DNA of 64,000 bases from Cymodocea nodosa (taxonomy: Eukaryota; Streptophyta; Magnoliopsida; Alismatales; Cymodoceaceae), in contig CM072336.1 of NCBI GenBank assembly GCA_036874045.1, forward strand, positions 19,711,001 through 19,775,000. The letters run 5' to 3'. How positions within the stretch are numbered: the stretch's first letter is position 1; every line of letters begins with the position of its first letter. Under the pieces are notes generated by a model. The model was not told the origin of the DNA. It saw nothing but the letters and a program-made list of their open reading frames with translations, and did no database searches. A program made the position numbers and the translations under genes. Below are positions 34,441-46,909 of the stretch, one piece after another.

Positions 34441-35290
34441 CTTTAATCCATTGCAACACTTGAATCATCCATTTCTATTTTAATGCTTGAACTCATTGGA
34501 ATATTTGCGGATTTGATGCTTTCATAACCAAATTTCTTCTAACATCTCTTTACAATATTTTTCTTGGTTGACAAATATACCATTATGCATTTGATGAATT
34601 TGTAATCCCAAGAAAAACTTCAATTCTCCCATCATGCTCATTTCGAATTTATTTTTCATTAAATTCTGAAATTCATGACAGAGATCTTCTAAAGTGACTC
34701 CAAAGACTATATCATCAACATATATTTGAACAATCAACATATGCACATCAAAAGTTTTGATAAACAAAATGCTGTCCACTTTACCTATAGAAAAATTGTT
34801 TTCAGTTAAATTTTTTTTCAATTTCTCATAACAAGCTCTAGGTGTCTGTTTCAAACCATATAGAGCCTTTCTTAGTTTGTAGACATGATCCAACTTGAGT
34901 TCATCTTCAAATCCAAGAAGTTGTTTAACAAACACTTCTTCCTGAATTTCTCCATTTAAGAAGGCACTTTTCACATCCATTTGAAACAATCTTATCTTCA
35001 TACTACTTGCAAAGACAAGCAACATTCTGATAGCTTCAATCCTGGCTACAGGAGCAAAAGTTTCTTCATAGCAGATATCTTATGTTTTGCTTTTAGTTTG
35101 TATTCCTTTAGATATATTTCTAATAATTTGTTTCTCGAGATGATCAGATCTAAACTTCCAACTGTTATGATTCTGACATCTATGGTTGAGATTCTAGTCT
35201 GATACTTGTGAAATGGTATTTTGCTTGCAGTTATCATCTTCAAAGTATTCATTTTCACTATCATTATTAATCTTCAGTTTTTTGAAATTC
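34441..35290 (-). pseudogene. Cop-A reverse transcriptase with N-terminal deletion
   Basis: ORF 34522-35025 holds the RT core: QMDVKSAFLNGEIQEEV (Asp), RKALYGLKQTPRACYEKL and QIYVDDIVFG with the catalytic YVDD at residues 102-105, then MSMMGELKFFLGLQIHQ. Reading upstream, YEETFAPVARIEAIRMLL is present (34990-35070). The preceding ~85 residues normally found in copia RT, including the W-x-F-K-x-K and ARLVA-type blocks, are missing. Sequence goes almost directly to the integrase/RT linker (SWKFRSDHLEKQIIRNIS-like) near 35130. This looks like an internal deletion of roughly 250 bases near 35085. Confidence 0.88.
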
Positions 35291-36150
35291 TATAACAGAT
35301 CATCAAACTGAACATTTATACTTTCCTCCACTCTTCTATCTTCAGCAAAATATACTCTGTAAGTTTTGCTTCTCGAGGAGTAACCAACAAGTATGACAGG
35401 TTCAGACTTAGCATCAAACTTGTCTCTAGTATTTCCTGTATTTAAGACAAAACATTTGCATCCAAATGTCTTAAAATAACCAACATTTGGAGTTTTATCG
35501 AACCAAATTTCAAAAGGTGTATTATTCAAAATGGATCTAATGTGAGTTCTGTTGGAAATGTGACAAGTTATTCCTACAGCTTCTGCCCAAAGAAATTTAG
35601 GTAGATCCATAACATTTAACATAGTTCTAGCCATTTCTTGTAATGTCCTATTTTTCCTTTCCACAACTCCATTTTGAGCAGGAGTTTTAAGACAAGAGAA
35701 TTCATGCAGAATTCCAAATGAATTGCAAAAGTTTTCAAAATCATAGTTTTCAAATTCACCTCCATGATCACTTCTAATTTTCTTCATTGTTAGTTCCTTC
35801 TGATTCTGAACTCTTATGCAGAAATTCCTGAACTCATTGCAAGTTTCATTTTTATGTGTCAAAAATATTACCCAAGTTAATCTGGAGAAATCATCAACAA
35901 TAACAAAGGTATATTTTCGACCCCCAAGACTTGATACTTGAGAAGGACCAAACAAATCTAGATGTAGTAGTTCTAATGGCCTTTTGGTGGAAACAACACT
36001 TTTGCTGTGAAAAGCAGTTTTCTTCTGCTTCCCTAACATACACTTATTGCACACTCTATCCTTCTTAAAAGTGAGTTTAGGCAGACCCCTAACAAGATCA
36101 CCTGTGGATAGCTTTCTGATATTCTTCATATTGATGTAACCAAGTCTTCT
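35290..36150 (-). pseudogene. Cop-A integrase
   Basis: The 279-codon ORF 35290-36129 starts inside the gag-pre-integrase zinc-binding segment (RLGYINMKNIRKLS, CNKCMLGKQKK) and carries the DDE core: ELLHLDLFGP with Asp at residue 58, IRSDHGGEFEN with Asp at 121, QNGVVERKNRT with Glu at 157. It then has WAEAVGITCHISNR, GYFKTFGCKCFVLN and FVGYS-like VILVGYSSRSKTYRV. All three catalytic residues remain. A stop at 36151-36153 separates it from the protease. It would insert the cDNA into the genome. Confidence 0.92.
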
Positions 36151-36153
36151 ATG

Positions 36154-36545
36154 TCATACCCAATCGTCTTCACCAATTGCTATCAAACAGGAATTGCTTG
36201 TAGAATTTTCACATGAAAAGTTTAATGTATATATTGAGCAATTTCTAATACCAGTAAATTTTATTTCATTTGTGACAGGATCAATAATGTAGCAGTTTTT
36301 AGCATTAAAAGAAACAGTATAGCCTTTATCACATATATGTCCTACACTTAACAAATTTTGTCTTAATCCATTTACATGCAAGACATTCTCAATTATACCA
36401 TTTTCAGATGTAATATTTCCTATTGCAATTATTTTACACTTTTCATTATTTCCAAACTTAACAGATCCTGAACTTAAGTTTTTAACTGAGTCAAGAAAGC
36501 TTTTCTTACCTGTCATGTGCTTTGAGCATCCACTATCCACAATCC
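36154..36545 (-). pseudogene. Cop-A aspartic protease
   Basis: Intact copia protease motif VDSGCSKHMTG at the start (Asp-Ser-Gly), then NITSENGIIENVLHV and LRQNLLSVGHICDKGYTVSF. This is the block before the gag-pre-integrase region. It processes the polyprotein. It joins in frame to integrase except for the stop near 36152. The upstream link to gag (36546-37490) is frameshifted. Confidence 0.9.
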
Positions 36546-38129
36546 ATTTAGTTGAACGTGCTTGAAACTCCTTGTTACCCTACAAATCATACTGAAATTA
36601 AAACTTTTGGTACCCAAATCTTCTTGGGTCTAGTGGAGTTAGTCCTTAAAACATTAAATCTATTCTCTTGGCAGCCACATATGACCTGATCTTCGTTTGA
36701 TAGCAAGCACAGTGGTGTCATTTCTATAAGATCGAATCACTCCACCACAATAAGGTATTTCCTATGATGTAGCATACCCTAGGTCATATCTATTTCCATT
36801 TGATCGTTGAGATCCTATTATTTTATTTAATCATTTTTGTGCTTGAGTGAATTTACATATAGTATCTTTCAAATCTGATATAGTAGTTAATAGATTTTTA
36901 TTTCCATCTTTTAATCCACAGTTATCACAACTATACTTATCTAAATTTAATTTTAGATTTCTATTTTCAACTATAGTTAATTCTAATTCAGGCAAATGAA
37001 TTTTCTAAGCAATGATTTAATCTTTTAATTTCTTTCTTAAAATCTCTACATTTCACATATAAATTATCTACAGTAGATAAAAGACTATTTATGTCTAGAT
37101 CATCATGCTCATTTTCTGAACTAGAGGAAGTAAAGCATACCTCTTGTGCTGCAAAACAAACATTTGCTACAGCTTCTTCTTCAGAATCTGATGAACAGCT
37201 TGAAAAGTGTCATCTCACGTAGCTTTGAGAGCCATCGTCTTTTTGTCTTTCAATCTCTTCTTCTTATCTCATTGATCCTCTTCTGTTTAAAATGGACAGA
37301 AAGTCTATATGTGCCCTTGCCTTTTACATTTGAAATATGTAAGAACAGTTCTTTTAGAGTAGCTGGGCTTATTCTTTTTTTTCATGAATTTTCTGAAATT
37401 TCTTGCCAGCAACATGATCTCATCATCATCTAAGCTTGGAACTTCTTCTATAGATGGAAATGCTATTTCCTTTTTCTTTTCAGCTTTCTTTTCAACAGTT
37501 CCTTCTTACTCTTTCCAGTCCTTCATCTGAGCTTCGTGGGCCAGAAGATTGCCCAACAATTCTTCAACTGAGTTGTTAAGATCCTTGAAATCTTGAATAG
37601 ATGTGGACTTCTGTTTCCACTCAACAGTTAAGCTTCTCAGGATCTTCTGTACCTGTTCATATGAAGAGAACTCATTTCCTAAGCCTTTCAGACTGTTAAT
37701 GATTTCAGTAAATCTAGAAAACATTTCAGTTATGTTTTCATTATCATTCATTTTAAACAGTTCAAGTTTCCTTAAAAGAATACTGATTTTTGTATCCTTA
37801 ACCTGGCTTGTACCTTCATGAGTAACTTGAAGGATTTTCCACGCCTCATAAGCAGATTTACATGCAGATACTTTATTATATTGATCAGCTGTTAGTATAC
37901 AATAAATGACATTCAACCCTCTAGCATCCAACTGGATGACTTTCTCATCCTCCTCAGACCAGTCCATAACATTACTGGTTGGAAGTGTAGTTCTAAGAAC
38001 AACAATCTTCCAGAGTTTAACATCAGAACTCCAAAAGAAACACTTCATTCTATTCTTCCAATAGTTATAATTGGAGCCATCAAATAGGGGAGGTCTGTGG
38101 ATGTTTTGTCCCTCAGCAAATTGAGCCAT
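36546..38129 (-). pseudogene. Cop-A gag (capsid/nucleocapsid) remnant
   Basis: The first 207 codons (38129-37506) are open: MAQFAEGQNIHRPPLFDGSN, YWKNRMKCFFWS, SAYEAWKILQVTHEGTSQVK, LELFKMNDNENITEMFSRF, NSVEELLGNLLAHEAQMKDW, the standard copia gag core. A stop follows. A zinc-knuckle trace lies near 37320-37360 (FKCKRQGHI*TFC, with first Cys changed to Phe and a stop inside). 36546-37300 contains the long SIRE-type gag C-terminus in broken frames, ending at the protease. gag forms the virus-like particle. Confidence 0.85.
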
Positions 38130-38166
38130 AAATCCAGATGGTTAAATCTTATGAAGGATTAACCTT

Positions 38167-38180
38167 GCTCTGATACCAAT
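38167..38180 (-). promoter_or_regulatory. Cop-A primer-binding site
   Basis: Minus strand ATTGGTATCAGAGC directly inside the 5' LTR. TGGTATCAGAGC matches the 3' end of plant initiator-Met tRNA. Confidence 0.95.
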
Positions 38181-39967
38181 TGTTAGGATCGATAGGCTCA
38201 CCAAAAGGGGGGTGAATGGTGAAAGTGTGTGGTTTTAAAATTCTTTTAATGTTGAATCGAATGATTCAACAAAAATGAAATGAGATGAAACTAATATAAT
38301 GCAAATCAACAGAGATAAGAAACACAGCAAATTTTTAAGTGGTTCACCAATTTGGCTAGTCCACCCCCAAGATTTACTTGGACTTCACTAAGTGTTTCAA
38401 CACTTACACACGTACTTTCAGGTCAAAGCAAGAACCAACTACACAGAAGTTTTCAGGTAAAAACTTCAGTAAACCAACCTCTAGAGTTTTCAAGTTGAAA
38501 CTCAAACCAACACTGTATGTAGCTTTCAGGTTGAAGCCACGAACCAACTTTAAACCTTCAATCAGAGTTTTGGCGCAACAGCTTTTTCTACAGTAGATCT
38601 TCTGAATATTCTTCACTGTTTGTAGACTTGAATGTAATTGGAATTTTTTTGTGTAGCTCACTGTGTATATCCTGTATATCCATTGTCTGTCTGTATTTTA
38701 AATATATACTTGATATGTACAACGATCATATTTTCCTCCAACGGGTGTATTCTACTGTACTTGATTAGGATCAAGTCTCAATACTGCAAGTGACCGTTTA
38801 GAAAAATCGTTTCAAGATATCTTATCGATTTTTCTGTTCTTTCGAATGGTTAGCTATGCAACTCTCCGAAGAATAACTGTAACTCACCAAAAGATCACTT
38901 AACATTTACTGCTAGGTAAGATTCCAGAATATTTAAATGTGAGATGTCATCCAATCGGATACTTATAACTGTAACTCACCGAACAGTTATATACTTGTCG
39001 GATAGTTTATCTCTGTTAACTTTCTGATTGTTTTAATTCAGCACGTGCATAAAGGCTGACTCAAGTTTCGGATGGTTATCCTTGTAACTCACTGAAACGC
39101 TTTAGGATTTCGGATAGTTATCTTTCTAACTCTCCGAAAACTTATTTGCACTTCTTTTTGGAATTCTGCACATGGGAAAATCAGTGACTTAAGTTTCAGA
39201 TGGTTAAACTGTAACTCACCAAAACTCTTTTAAAATTTTGAATAGTTATCTTTCTAACTCTCCGAAAACCCATTTGAGCATTTGTCTAGAATTCTGCACG
39301 TGGGAAATTCAATGACTTAAGTTTCGGATAGTTAAACTGTAATTCACCGAAACTCTCTTGAAATTTTGGATAATTATCTTTCTAACTCTCCGATTTTCCC
39401 TTTTAAGCTTTCAACTGCCAACTTCTCCATTTTGCACGTGCGTAATAAAATGACTTAAGTTCCGGAAAGTTATGCCTGTAACTTACCGAAACACTCGAAT
39501 AGTTATCTAACTCTCCGAAAAGAAAACTCGGATAGTTATCTAACTCTCTGACAAGTCCTTTAAGCTTCCCTTCTGTATTTCTGCACGTGGTTTATTGAAT
39601 GACTTAACTTTTAGATAGTTATACCTGTAACTCTCCGAAAAGTCCTTTAATCTTCCGGATAGTTAATGATCATTCAATCCCCTTAACTGTCTGATAAAAT
39701 AACTCTCCGAAGGCTTTACAATTTCGGATGGTTATTCTTCTAGTTGTCCGATAGTATTGCTGCTGTTTTAAACTTACTCTTCGGACCTGTAACTGTCTAA
39801 TTTTCTTGTAAGTTTAAGACAGTATTATCTGGAAACTTCTCCATCTGTTCATCTGCATGGAATCTATTCTATCTACCTTCTGATCTAATGCTGCACTAAC
39901 TTAACTGTGAAATACAATATGTTTCCTCACATAGGTTTTGCATTATCAAAATACTAGGGTCCTAACA
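38181..39967 (-). repeat. Cop-A 5' LTR
   Basis: TGTTAGGATC ... GGGTCCTAACA, collinear with the 3' LTR. The hairpin array lies at 38850-39790. One hairpin that is perfect in the 3' LTR (33048-33073) has lost its second arm here (about 39656-39666), a deletion of about 13-14 bases. Confidence 0.92.
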
Positions 39968-40960
39968 CTATTGATTCTTCTCGGAACAAGGCATCATCTA
40001 AACTATCCACCAGAGCGTTCACCCTTACTCCTTTGACAATTCTATCTTGTCCTTCCTAGGTTCTGGACACTGCAACCAAAAGTGTCTTCGTTTCTCACAG
40101 TTCCAACACTTGATATCCAGTCAGCTCTTGCCTAAGTTCCCCAAAATTTCTACCGATTCTTCTTAGAACTTCAACCTTTAGATTGGTTTCACCTACGACT
40201 CTCCACGTTAAGCATTGAAGTTGATGTTTCTCCATTTCTCTTCCAACAGATGTCTTTGTTCAATATCAGGTCGATAATCTAGCTCATGTCCAATTTCTCA
40301 TACTTTAGTGAGTTATTCACAAAAGTCACTACAATTGACCAACTCAATGACAAATTTGATAATAGTATCAACACCTAAACTTCATCATCGAACACAATAT
40401 TTCAAGAGTCCAACTAATTCAGCAACGTATTCAATTCGTTTACATGGTCGGTTGTCAATGCACATTCTCGCATCTTTAAGTTAAAGAGACGACATACAAG
40501 AAAAACCTTATTTGGCATTGTCAACTTCTTATAAGGTGTTGAACAGGGCCTCCATAACATCAACTATTATCGCCTCCTTGGTAATATTAAACAGCACATT
40601 CCTTGCTAGTGACAACTGTATTAAGTCGAGAGTTTTCCAATTTAAAAGCTCTCTTCCTACCATCTTCTCTAATTTTCTATCGGTAAACCGTAGTAAAAGA
40701 TCTTTCTGGTATAGATAGTCCTCCATCTACATCTGCCACAAACTAAAATCTTTATCATTGAACTTCTTAACGTTGAACTTCCTTTCTTCTGTCATCTTCC
40801 TAGATTCTATATATCCATCCTAAAATTTGCTTCTTATGACTGTGTTCACTAACTCACAAGTTCACCTGCAACTCAAATCACCGACTTCCCTACTCCTACA
40901 ATCGTCTATCATTCTAGTTCTTCGAAGTGTGTCTACTATAAATGACGTTTAGATACCAAT
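39968..40960 (-). pseudogene. Cop-D: Tnt1-like copia gag remnant
   Basis: Minus strand from the primer site. 40726-40529 encodes MEDYLYQKDLLLRF then LEKMVGREL, LDLIQLSLARNVLFNITKEA and VMEALFNTL, the Tnt1/retrofit-type gag start. Further left are decayed gag blocks and a zinc knuckle around 40095-40125, then NALVDSLDDALF near 40000 before the Cop-A insertion. The zinc-knuckle part duplicates sequence at 31411-31575 on the other side of Cop-A. Confidence 0.8.
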
Positions 40961-41465
40961 TGTTGAGGATGAGAGTAGATGCACTCTATCTCCTCCTTGT
41001 GGTCTTCTCCCTTTTTCTCCAACACCTTTGCTAGTAAAGGGACTGTGTTTGCCTTGCTCTCAAAGAACACACTCTCTCTCGACTAATGGTGCTTGGAAGA
41101 AGAAGGAAAGGGAAGTAGAAGAGAAACTCACAGGATTTTACATGGTTTGGCAACTACCTACATTTGTAGGAGCTTAAACTGATTTCTGCTATTTCGACGC
41201 ACTCTCTCTTGAGAATACAACCCTATTTATAGGATGATTTACAAACCTTAGTTATAACAATTACAAGTTTAAGGTCTTCCGCCAAACACAACAATTAGAT
41301 TTTGACATATACTTTGGAATCCTTCTCAACTACATGTGCTAAACCAACTAGCAGGTTGACCTCCTTAGTTCTAGCTAAACAGCCGATTTTTAGGTAAACA
41401 CTCTAGAACACTCTGACTGAGGTCTCGACTTTCCTCCTTACATTGACTTTTCATTCTCATTGACA
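40961..41465 (-). mobile_element. Cop-D 5' LTR
   Basis: TGTTGAGGATGAGAG starts here, preceded on the plus strand by 'agataccaat', a one-base variant of the complement of the primer site. The right edge (CATTGACA) is a guess from TG...CA and from the start of R-type repeat DNA. No second LTR of this element is in the window. Confidence 0.6.
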
Positions 41466-42568
41466 TGTGTAGAAAAAAATTCATTTACATGTGTTAAGGT
41501 CAAAAAAAGATGTAAAATGGAATCGTACAAACACCACTACATGCAACCTAAAATCAAATGGTATGCAACTATAACAGAAATGATTGGCTAGACATTTGTC
41601 AAATAAAACTAAAAATATAATACAAAAAAATGCAAGGAAACCAACAAGTGGCCATTCAGGACATGAATGAATACAAAAAAATGCAAGGAAACCAACAAGT
41701 GGCCATTCAGGACATGAATGAATTGCTGGAATTGATGATACCCAAGGATAGGAGAAAAGCAATTGCAGTACCACTAGGACAACATTAGACAACTAATGAA
41801 TTTCAAAATTGACATGTTGGTTAAAATTCATTTATGTATGCACAAAATGAGAGATCCTAATTTTCATTAGCAAATTTATAGAACAAAGATTCAAAAGTAC
41901 AAGATCTTCGTCAAAATTGTAAAAAGAAACTAAAAACTAAAAATAAAATAAAATTAAAATGTGTGTCCTTATTTAATATTGTGAATATGAACAGCAACTC
42001 AAATCAACATGGGTAGTGTCTTCACACACATAAACACAATATATATGCACAAAAATGCACACATAAACACACAATGTATGTGCAAACAAATAGATAAATA
42101 GAAAGACACCCAAAGTGTGCACACACATGGTGTTTGTGCAAACAAGCACACACACACATACATAGATAGGTTGTTTGTGTTTGTTAGATTTGTAAGGCTT
42201 ATTCATACATCCATCATCAATGATTATCAACAGCAACTCAAATCAACATGGGTAGCGACTTCACATGCATAAACACAATATATATGCACAAAAATGCACA
42301 CATAAACACACATGTACGTGCAAACAAATACATAAATAGAAAGACACCCAAAGCATGCACACACATGGTGTTTGTGCAAACAAGCACACACACACATACA
42401 TAGACTAACCCAATAGGTTGTTTGTGTTTGTTAGATTCCTAAGGCTTATTCATACATCCATCATCAGTGATTATCCACATTACAAATATTTGTCCAAATA
42501 GAGAATAAAAACTAAAAAAATACAAATAATAAAACATAAGGGTTGGATTAAAAAAAACATGCTTATGT
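41466..42568. repeat. R-family and CA-rich DNA with two tandem duplications
   Basis: 41621-41722 is two perfect-looking copies of a 51-base unit ('tacaaaaaaatgcaagg' ... 'gacatgaatgaa'). 41992-42475 is two copies of a ~239-base CA-rich unit starting 'cagcaactcaaatcaacatg', differing by a few bases. 41540-41760 belongs to family R (compare 23760-23930). No gene. Confidence 0.75.
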
Positions 42569-45500
42569 TGAACTATCCAATCAAGGGTTGGATTAAGAGA
42601 GGATACCCTAAACCCTTAAAAAGTAGCAATGCTACATGTAGTAAATGTGATAGAATCAAGACTATCGTATATGATTAAACATTTAATTCACAAAAGATGT
42701 CATCTAGCATGGCTTCAAAGATGGACAACGACAATTGGAATGTCCTTTTAAGGCAAAGAATTTACTTAGATGTTTTAACAACACTAGTAATAAATACATT
42801 ACAACACCAATCATTTCCATATCATTTTTGTTGCCCCATTCTATCATATCCTACATCTTTAGCAAGCCTTAAATTATATAACGACCTTTAAGAAATGAAT
42901 AATAGAAATTTATCCACCACTTAGTGAGTGGATGATCTAGATTATTGTGCAACAATTTAATCCCTATAATGTTTTCATAAATATTAAGCAAATTGAGAAG
43001 TTTTCCCTCATCTAACTTTTGAGAAATTTGAATAGGAAAGTTATGAGTTTGACCAAACCCAATGTTGACCTTTAAGAAATGATGAGCCAATTCAGTAAGA
43101 AATTCATCCTCTATCTCAATGAACAGATGATCAAGCTTATAATAGACATATGGAAGGAGAAAAGAAAAGGAAAGGTATATGAGGAAGATGAACTTACATC
43201 AAGATTTAAACTACAGACCCAAATGGTGCACTAGAATCAAACAATTTTAAGGCAAGAGTTTAACAAAAATGAAGGGGACCAACATATATATATCTAATTG
43301 AAAACAACACATCAAATCCCATGGTACTACAATAAAATAAAACAACAAAACAAAGAAGATAAAATTAGTTACTTGGCATGGCAACTCTTGGTTGAAGTCC
43401 ATAAAGATCACACTATATTCAAGTACATCAAAAATGGTTAGCTAGGATTTACTAAAATAAAACTACAAATATAATAAAATGAAAATCCAAGGAAACCAAC
43501 TATAATATATTCTAACTAAAGACCTAATATAATACAACACATTCAACTAAAGATAATCCTTTTCTTAAGTGTGCAAAGAAGTGCTTTTAAAATCTCAGGT
43601 CATTTAAAATGTAATTTAACAATATTTGCATGAAAAAATAAAGGATGAAAAGTATACTAATAAAATCACATGATAAAATCTCTAGTCATAAAGTGTAAGT
43701 TAACAATACTATTCATATCAAAAAATAAAAGATGAAAAGTAAATTAATAAAATCACATAATCAGAAGGTTACCAAGATAAAATGCATACAATAAAATGTC
43801 CAATTTTATGTCAAAGAAATTCTCTGATACTTAAATTTTGCTAGTCTTTTAGTAAATTTTAAATTCCAATAAAATCAAATAACATAAATGATGACCAGAC
43901 TAATAAAGACAGCAAAACATTTTTGGAAAGATTGCCCATAATCATTTAATTAGCTAGAGAGTTTCTAATGCACCCCAAGTTGTTCAATAAGTTCACCTCT
44001 AGTTGAGAAATCCCTTTCACCTTTAGACATGGAAATTAATTTTATTTTTCACATCATCTACTTGATGCTAAAGCTTACATACAATGCGCATGTGTAAATA
44101 ATCCTTGATTAAGGGTTTCAAGTTCACCTAAATACTTTTTATTTTATCTCTCTTAATTCTTAAGACAATCCCAAGAATATCTTCTTGAGTAAACATTGTC
44201 TCTTTTTTTCTTTCTTTTTCAACATTTGTCCTTCAACCACCTTTTTACACAGATACCAATTCTTGTCCAAGGAAGGGGCACCTAGTTACTCAGTGTGATA
44301 TTTAAACATCGATTTTCCTTTTTTCTCTCTTTTTTAACCTTTGTACTTCAACCACATTTTTACACAAATACACTTTCTTATCTAAGGAAAGGTCACCTAG
44401 TTATTCAATGATCTTTGAACTCTAGTGTTTTTTTTTCAAGACAACCCTAAGAGAGATACCTTAAGTAAGCATTGTCTCTCCTTTTTTTTCTTTTCAACAC
44501 AAATACATATATCTAGGCTCCCTCTATTCCTTTAAATCAAGGACACAATGTTAGTGCAATAAAATATGCAAGTCTAACAATAAGATAGATGTATGTTATT
44601 TTTCAAACTAAATTTCCAAACTAAACTTCAAAGGATTCTCTTCCATTAGTTCCACTTACAAATTCCAACTATTGGCTAATTAGTTACTTCTAGCTAACTA
44701 AATTCTTATGGGCAACTCCAAATATTTTACAACTCAAGAAAAAATAAACACAAAAGCAACAAGCGAAAGTCTCTCTCCCATGCCTAAACTTTACATTGTC
44801 TTTAATATAATAAAAATGAATTATAAAGCACCAATAAATGACTAGGTACAAAAAAAGAGTACCTTCTCCCACAAAACAAAAATCACACCTACCCAAATCA
44901 ATATCTAAATATTTACAAAGAAATATAACAACAAACCAAGTAAAATCTCTTCCATACCTAAACCATGCATTATCTCCAATATAACAAATGTGAAATGGTG
45001 CATAACAAAATGAGGTGAAGGCAAGAAGGGGTGTACTTAGTTTACTTTACCAATCAAAATAAAAACCAAAAAGAGTTGTGGCCCATAACAATTTCCTTTC
45101 TTCTTTTCTTCCACGTGAGCACCTAAATAAAGAATAGAACAAGGAGCAAATTTCTCTCTTCCATAATATTATACTTTATCCTTGATATAATAAAATTTGT
45201 AATCTTATCTAATTAAGATATGAAACAGAAAATAGTTTGTCTTGTTCAAAATATCAACATTAAGGTGCTATCACAATTAAAAGATGAGTCAATAAAAGTT
45301 ATATCATAAAGAGAGAATCATCATGTCACCACAACAAAGTAGACTAAGTTCATACTACATAACAATCATATAAAATCTCATCTTTTGAGATTATGATGCT
45401 GTAACAATTAAATTCAAAATTGCATACATACTAGGTGACCAATACATTAAACTCCTATGTGTAAGGGATCATGCAAGATAATTCAATAAGAAGAAATGGG

Positions 45501-45658
45501 TACTAGTATGTTATGTCAAACATAATTGCACAATATTCAAATGGTACTCATTAAATGCGATTGTACTTTAAAAGAAATATAACATACATCTGCAATTTAA
45601 TCATTATAATGTTTCCATAAAGATTAAATAAATTGAACACTTTGTCCTCATCTATCTT

Positions 45659-46162
45659 TTGACAAATGTGCAAAAGAAAATTGTGTATTGTAGCATGCAT
45701 AAGGTAGGAGAAAAGAAAAAGAAAGGACAGGTATGTGAGAATGAACCTACATCAGGATTTAAACTAGAAACGAAAATGGGGCACCTATCGTTAGTGCCAC
45801 TTATTCCAAGAGATAAAACTCCAAAAAAGGTTGTTGCAATTGCAGATGCACTTCCATCTAAAAAAGGAAAGGTGCAAACACCGATACATGTGCATGAAAG
45901 ACATCATTACACCACTAAAGAATTTCAAGATGAATCAAAGAAATTTAAAACAGGGTTTTCCAAGAAAGGAAAGGGACTAGCCTGTCGAGATCCAATTGGA
46001 AAAGGGAATGAAATGGCAACATCAGATCACAAAATGGCACGTTACAATGTGAGAAGAAAAAAAGAAAACAAGAAATCAATCACCAACCTCGGCACCAGTT
46101 GGTCGAACCCAAAAAGACCTACAGGATTACCATACAAAAAAAATCAAGTGCTCAGAGAGTAA
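45659..46162 (+). other. 167-codon basic open frame within the arm (also 55819-56322)
   Basis: Starts MTNVQKKIVYCSMHKVGEKK and is Lys/Arg-rich to the end, with no recognisable domain. The sequence overlaps an R-family block whose other copies (for example 47240-47530) do not keep the frame, so it is probably chance. It is the longest uninterrupted frame in the arm and is unchanged in the other arm. Unrecognised. Confidence 0.25.
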
Positions 46163-46593
46163 CTTGCACTAAGAGACAACAAGCACGACAACAAAAATAG
46201 AACACCTCTCCATGTAAATAGGACCATTCAAAGAAGTGGTGTAAACCTGTAAAATGGTCAAAATCTAAAACACTGGTTTCATCCGTATATTTTCATCGAT
46301 CTTTCATAACTGACTCTTGTCGTACATCATGTTAGAAACTACAAGTCCCTATGTACAAGGAGACGAAGGAAAAGGAAAACACTTATCTCCCTAGTTCGAT
46401 TAGCATATTCCAACTTGGTATTGACTTTCAAAAGTTACGGGAAGAAGTTCGTGGCGGTTCCACGACTGAACTCTCCATCTTCTTTCCTTTAATAAAATTT
46501 TGAATTCAACGTCTGTAGGATGGACTCTGGAGAATCTTAAAGTGGAGAATAATGAAGACGTGTGGAAGGCATTAGGAGTGCGAGGGAAGTAGA

Positions 46594-46909
46594 ATGGACC
46601 GAAGCCAATCGATCATCAATGTGGAAGAAACGAGGTGTGGAGGGAGGGGGGACGAAAACAAAGGTGACGAGGGAAAGATAGAGGAAGACATGGAGTACAT
46701 TGTTGTGAATGCCTTACCTACATCGCGATGCCTCGTCCGACGAGGGATGGGAGAAGATCGCGTAACGGCAGACCTTCGGATACCCGAGCTCTTCCTCCAA
46801 TCGATACACCCCCATCCCTAGCATTTCTCTGACAACCGAAGGGAACGACGCTGGCGAGGGAACAGTGATCGCTTTGTTTGGCGTTTCGAGGGAGTGGCGC
46901 AGATGTCAT
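46594..46909. other. GC-rich island with open frames on both strands (also 55072-55387)
   Basis: About 46400-46910 is clearly richer in G and C than anything nearby and contains CpG-rich words. One strand has a 75-codon frame (46594-46821, IEEDMEYIVVNALPTSRCLV), the other a 63-codon frame (46909-46718). On the latter strand a GTAAGG donor-like site follows the stop (in the right arm, at 55263). The composition suggests a captured first exon or promoter from a host gene, but I do not recognise a product. Confidence 0.35.

Larger units (their letters stand above)
31576..39967 (-). mobile_element. Cop-A: near-complete SIRE-type copia LTR retrotransposon
   Basis: 8.4 kb on the minus strand: 5' LTR 38181-39967, primer site, gag, protease, integrase, RT, RNase H, polypurine tract, 3' LTR 31576-33371. 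Ends are TGTTAGGATC...CCTAACA. Flanking bases CTACT (31571-31575) and CTATT (39968-39972) may be a five-base target duplication with one change. The two LTRs differ visibly (seven mismatches in the first ~115 bases compared), so insertion is not recent. Long LTRs and the long gag fit the SIRE/Maximus lineage. Stops, frameshifts and an RT deletion make it non-autonomous. Confidence 0.92.

Noticed and set aside
38167-38180. tRNA-like sequence at TGGTATCAGAGC sites (also 6683, 27634, 61605)
   Set aside because: Only the 3' end complement of initiator-Met tRNA is present, at LTR borders. These are primer-binding sites, not tRNA genes.
41481-41792. 103-codon minus-strand ORF with a repeated PEWPLVGFLAFFCI segment
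   Set aside because: The repeat is the 51-base tandem duplication of R-family DNA. 51 is divisible by three, so the frame survives by chance.
42869-43090. 73-codon minus-strand ORF (copy at 58891-59112), MAHHFLKVNIGFGQTHNF
   Set aside because: Kept identical only because the arms are identical. No known domain, and no support from other R copies.
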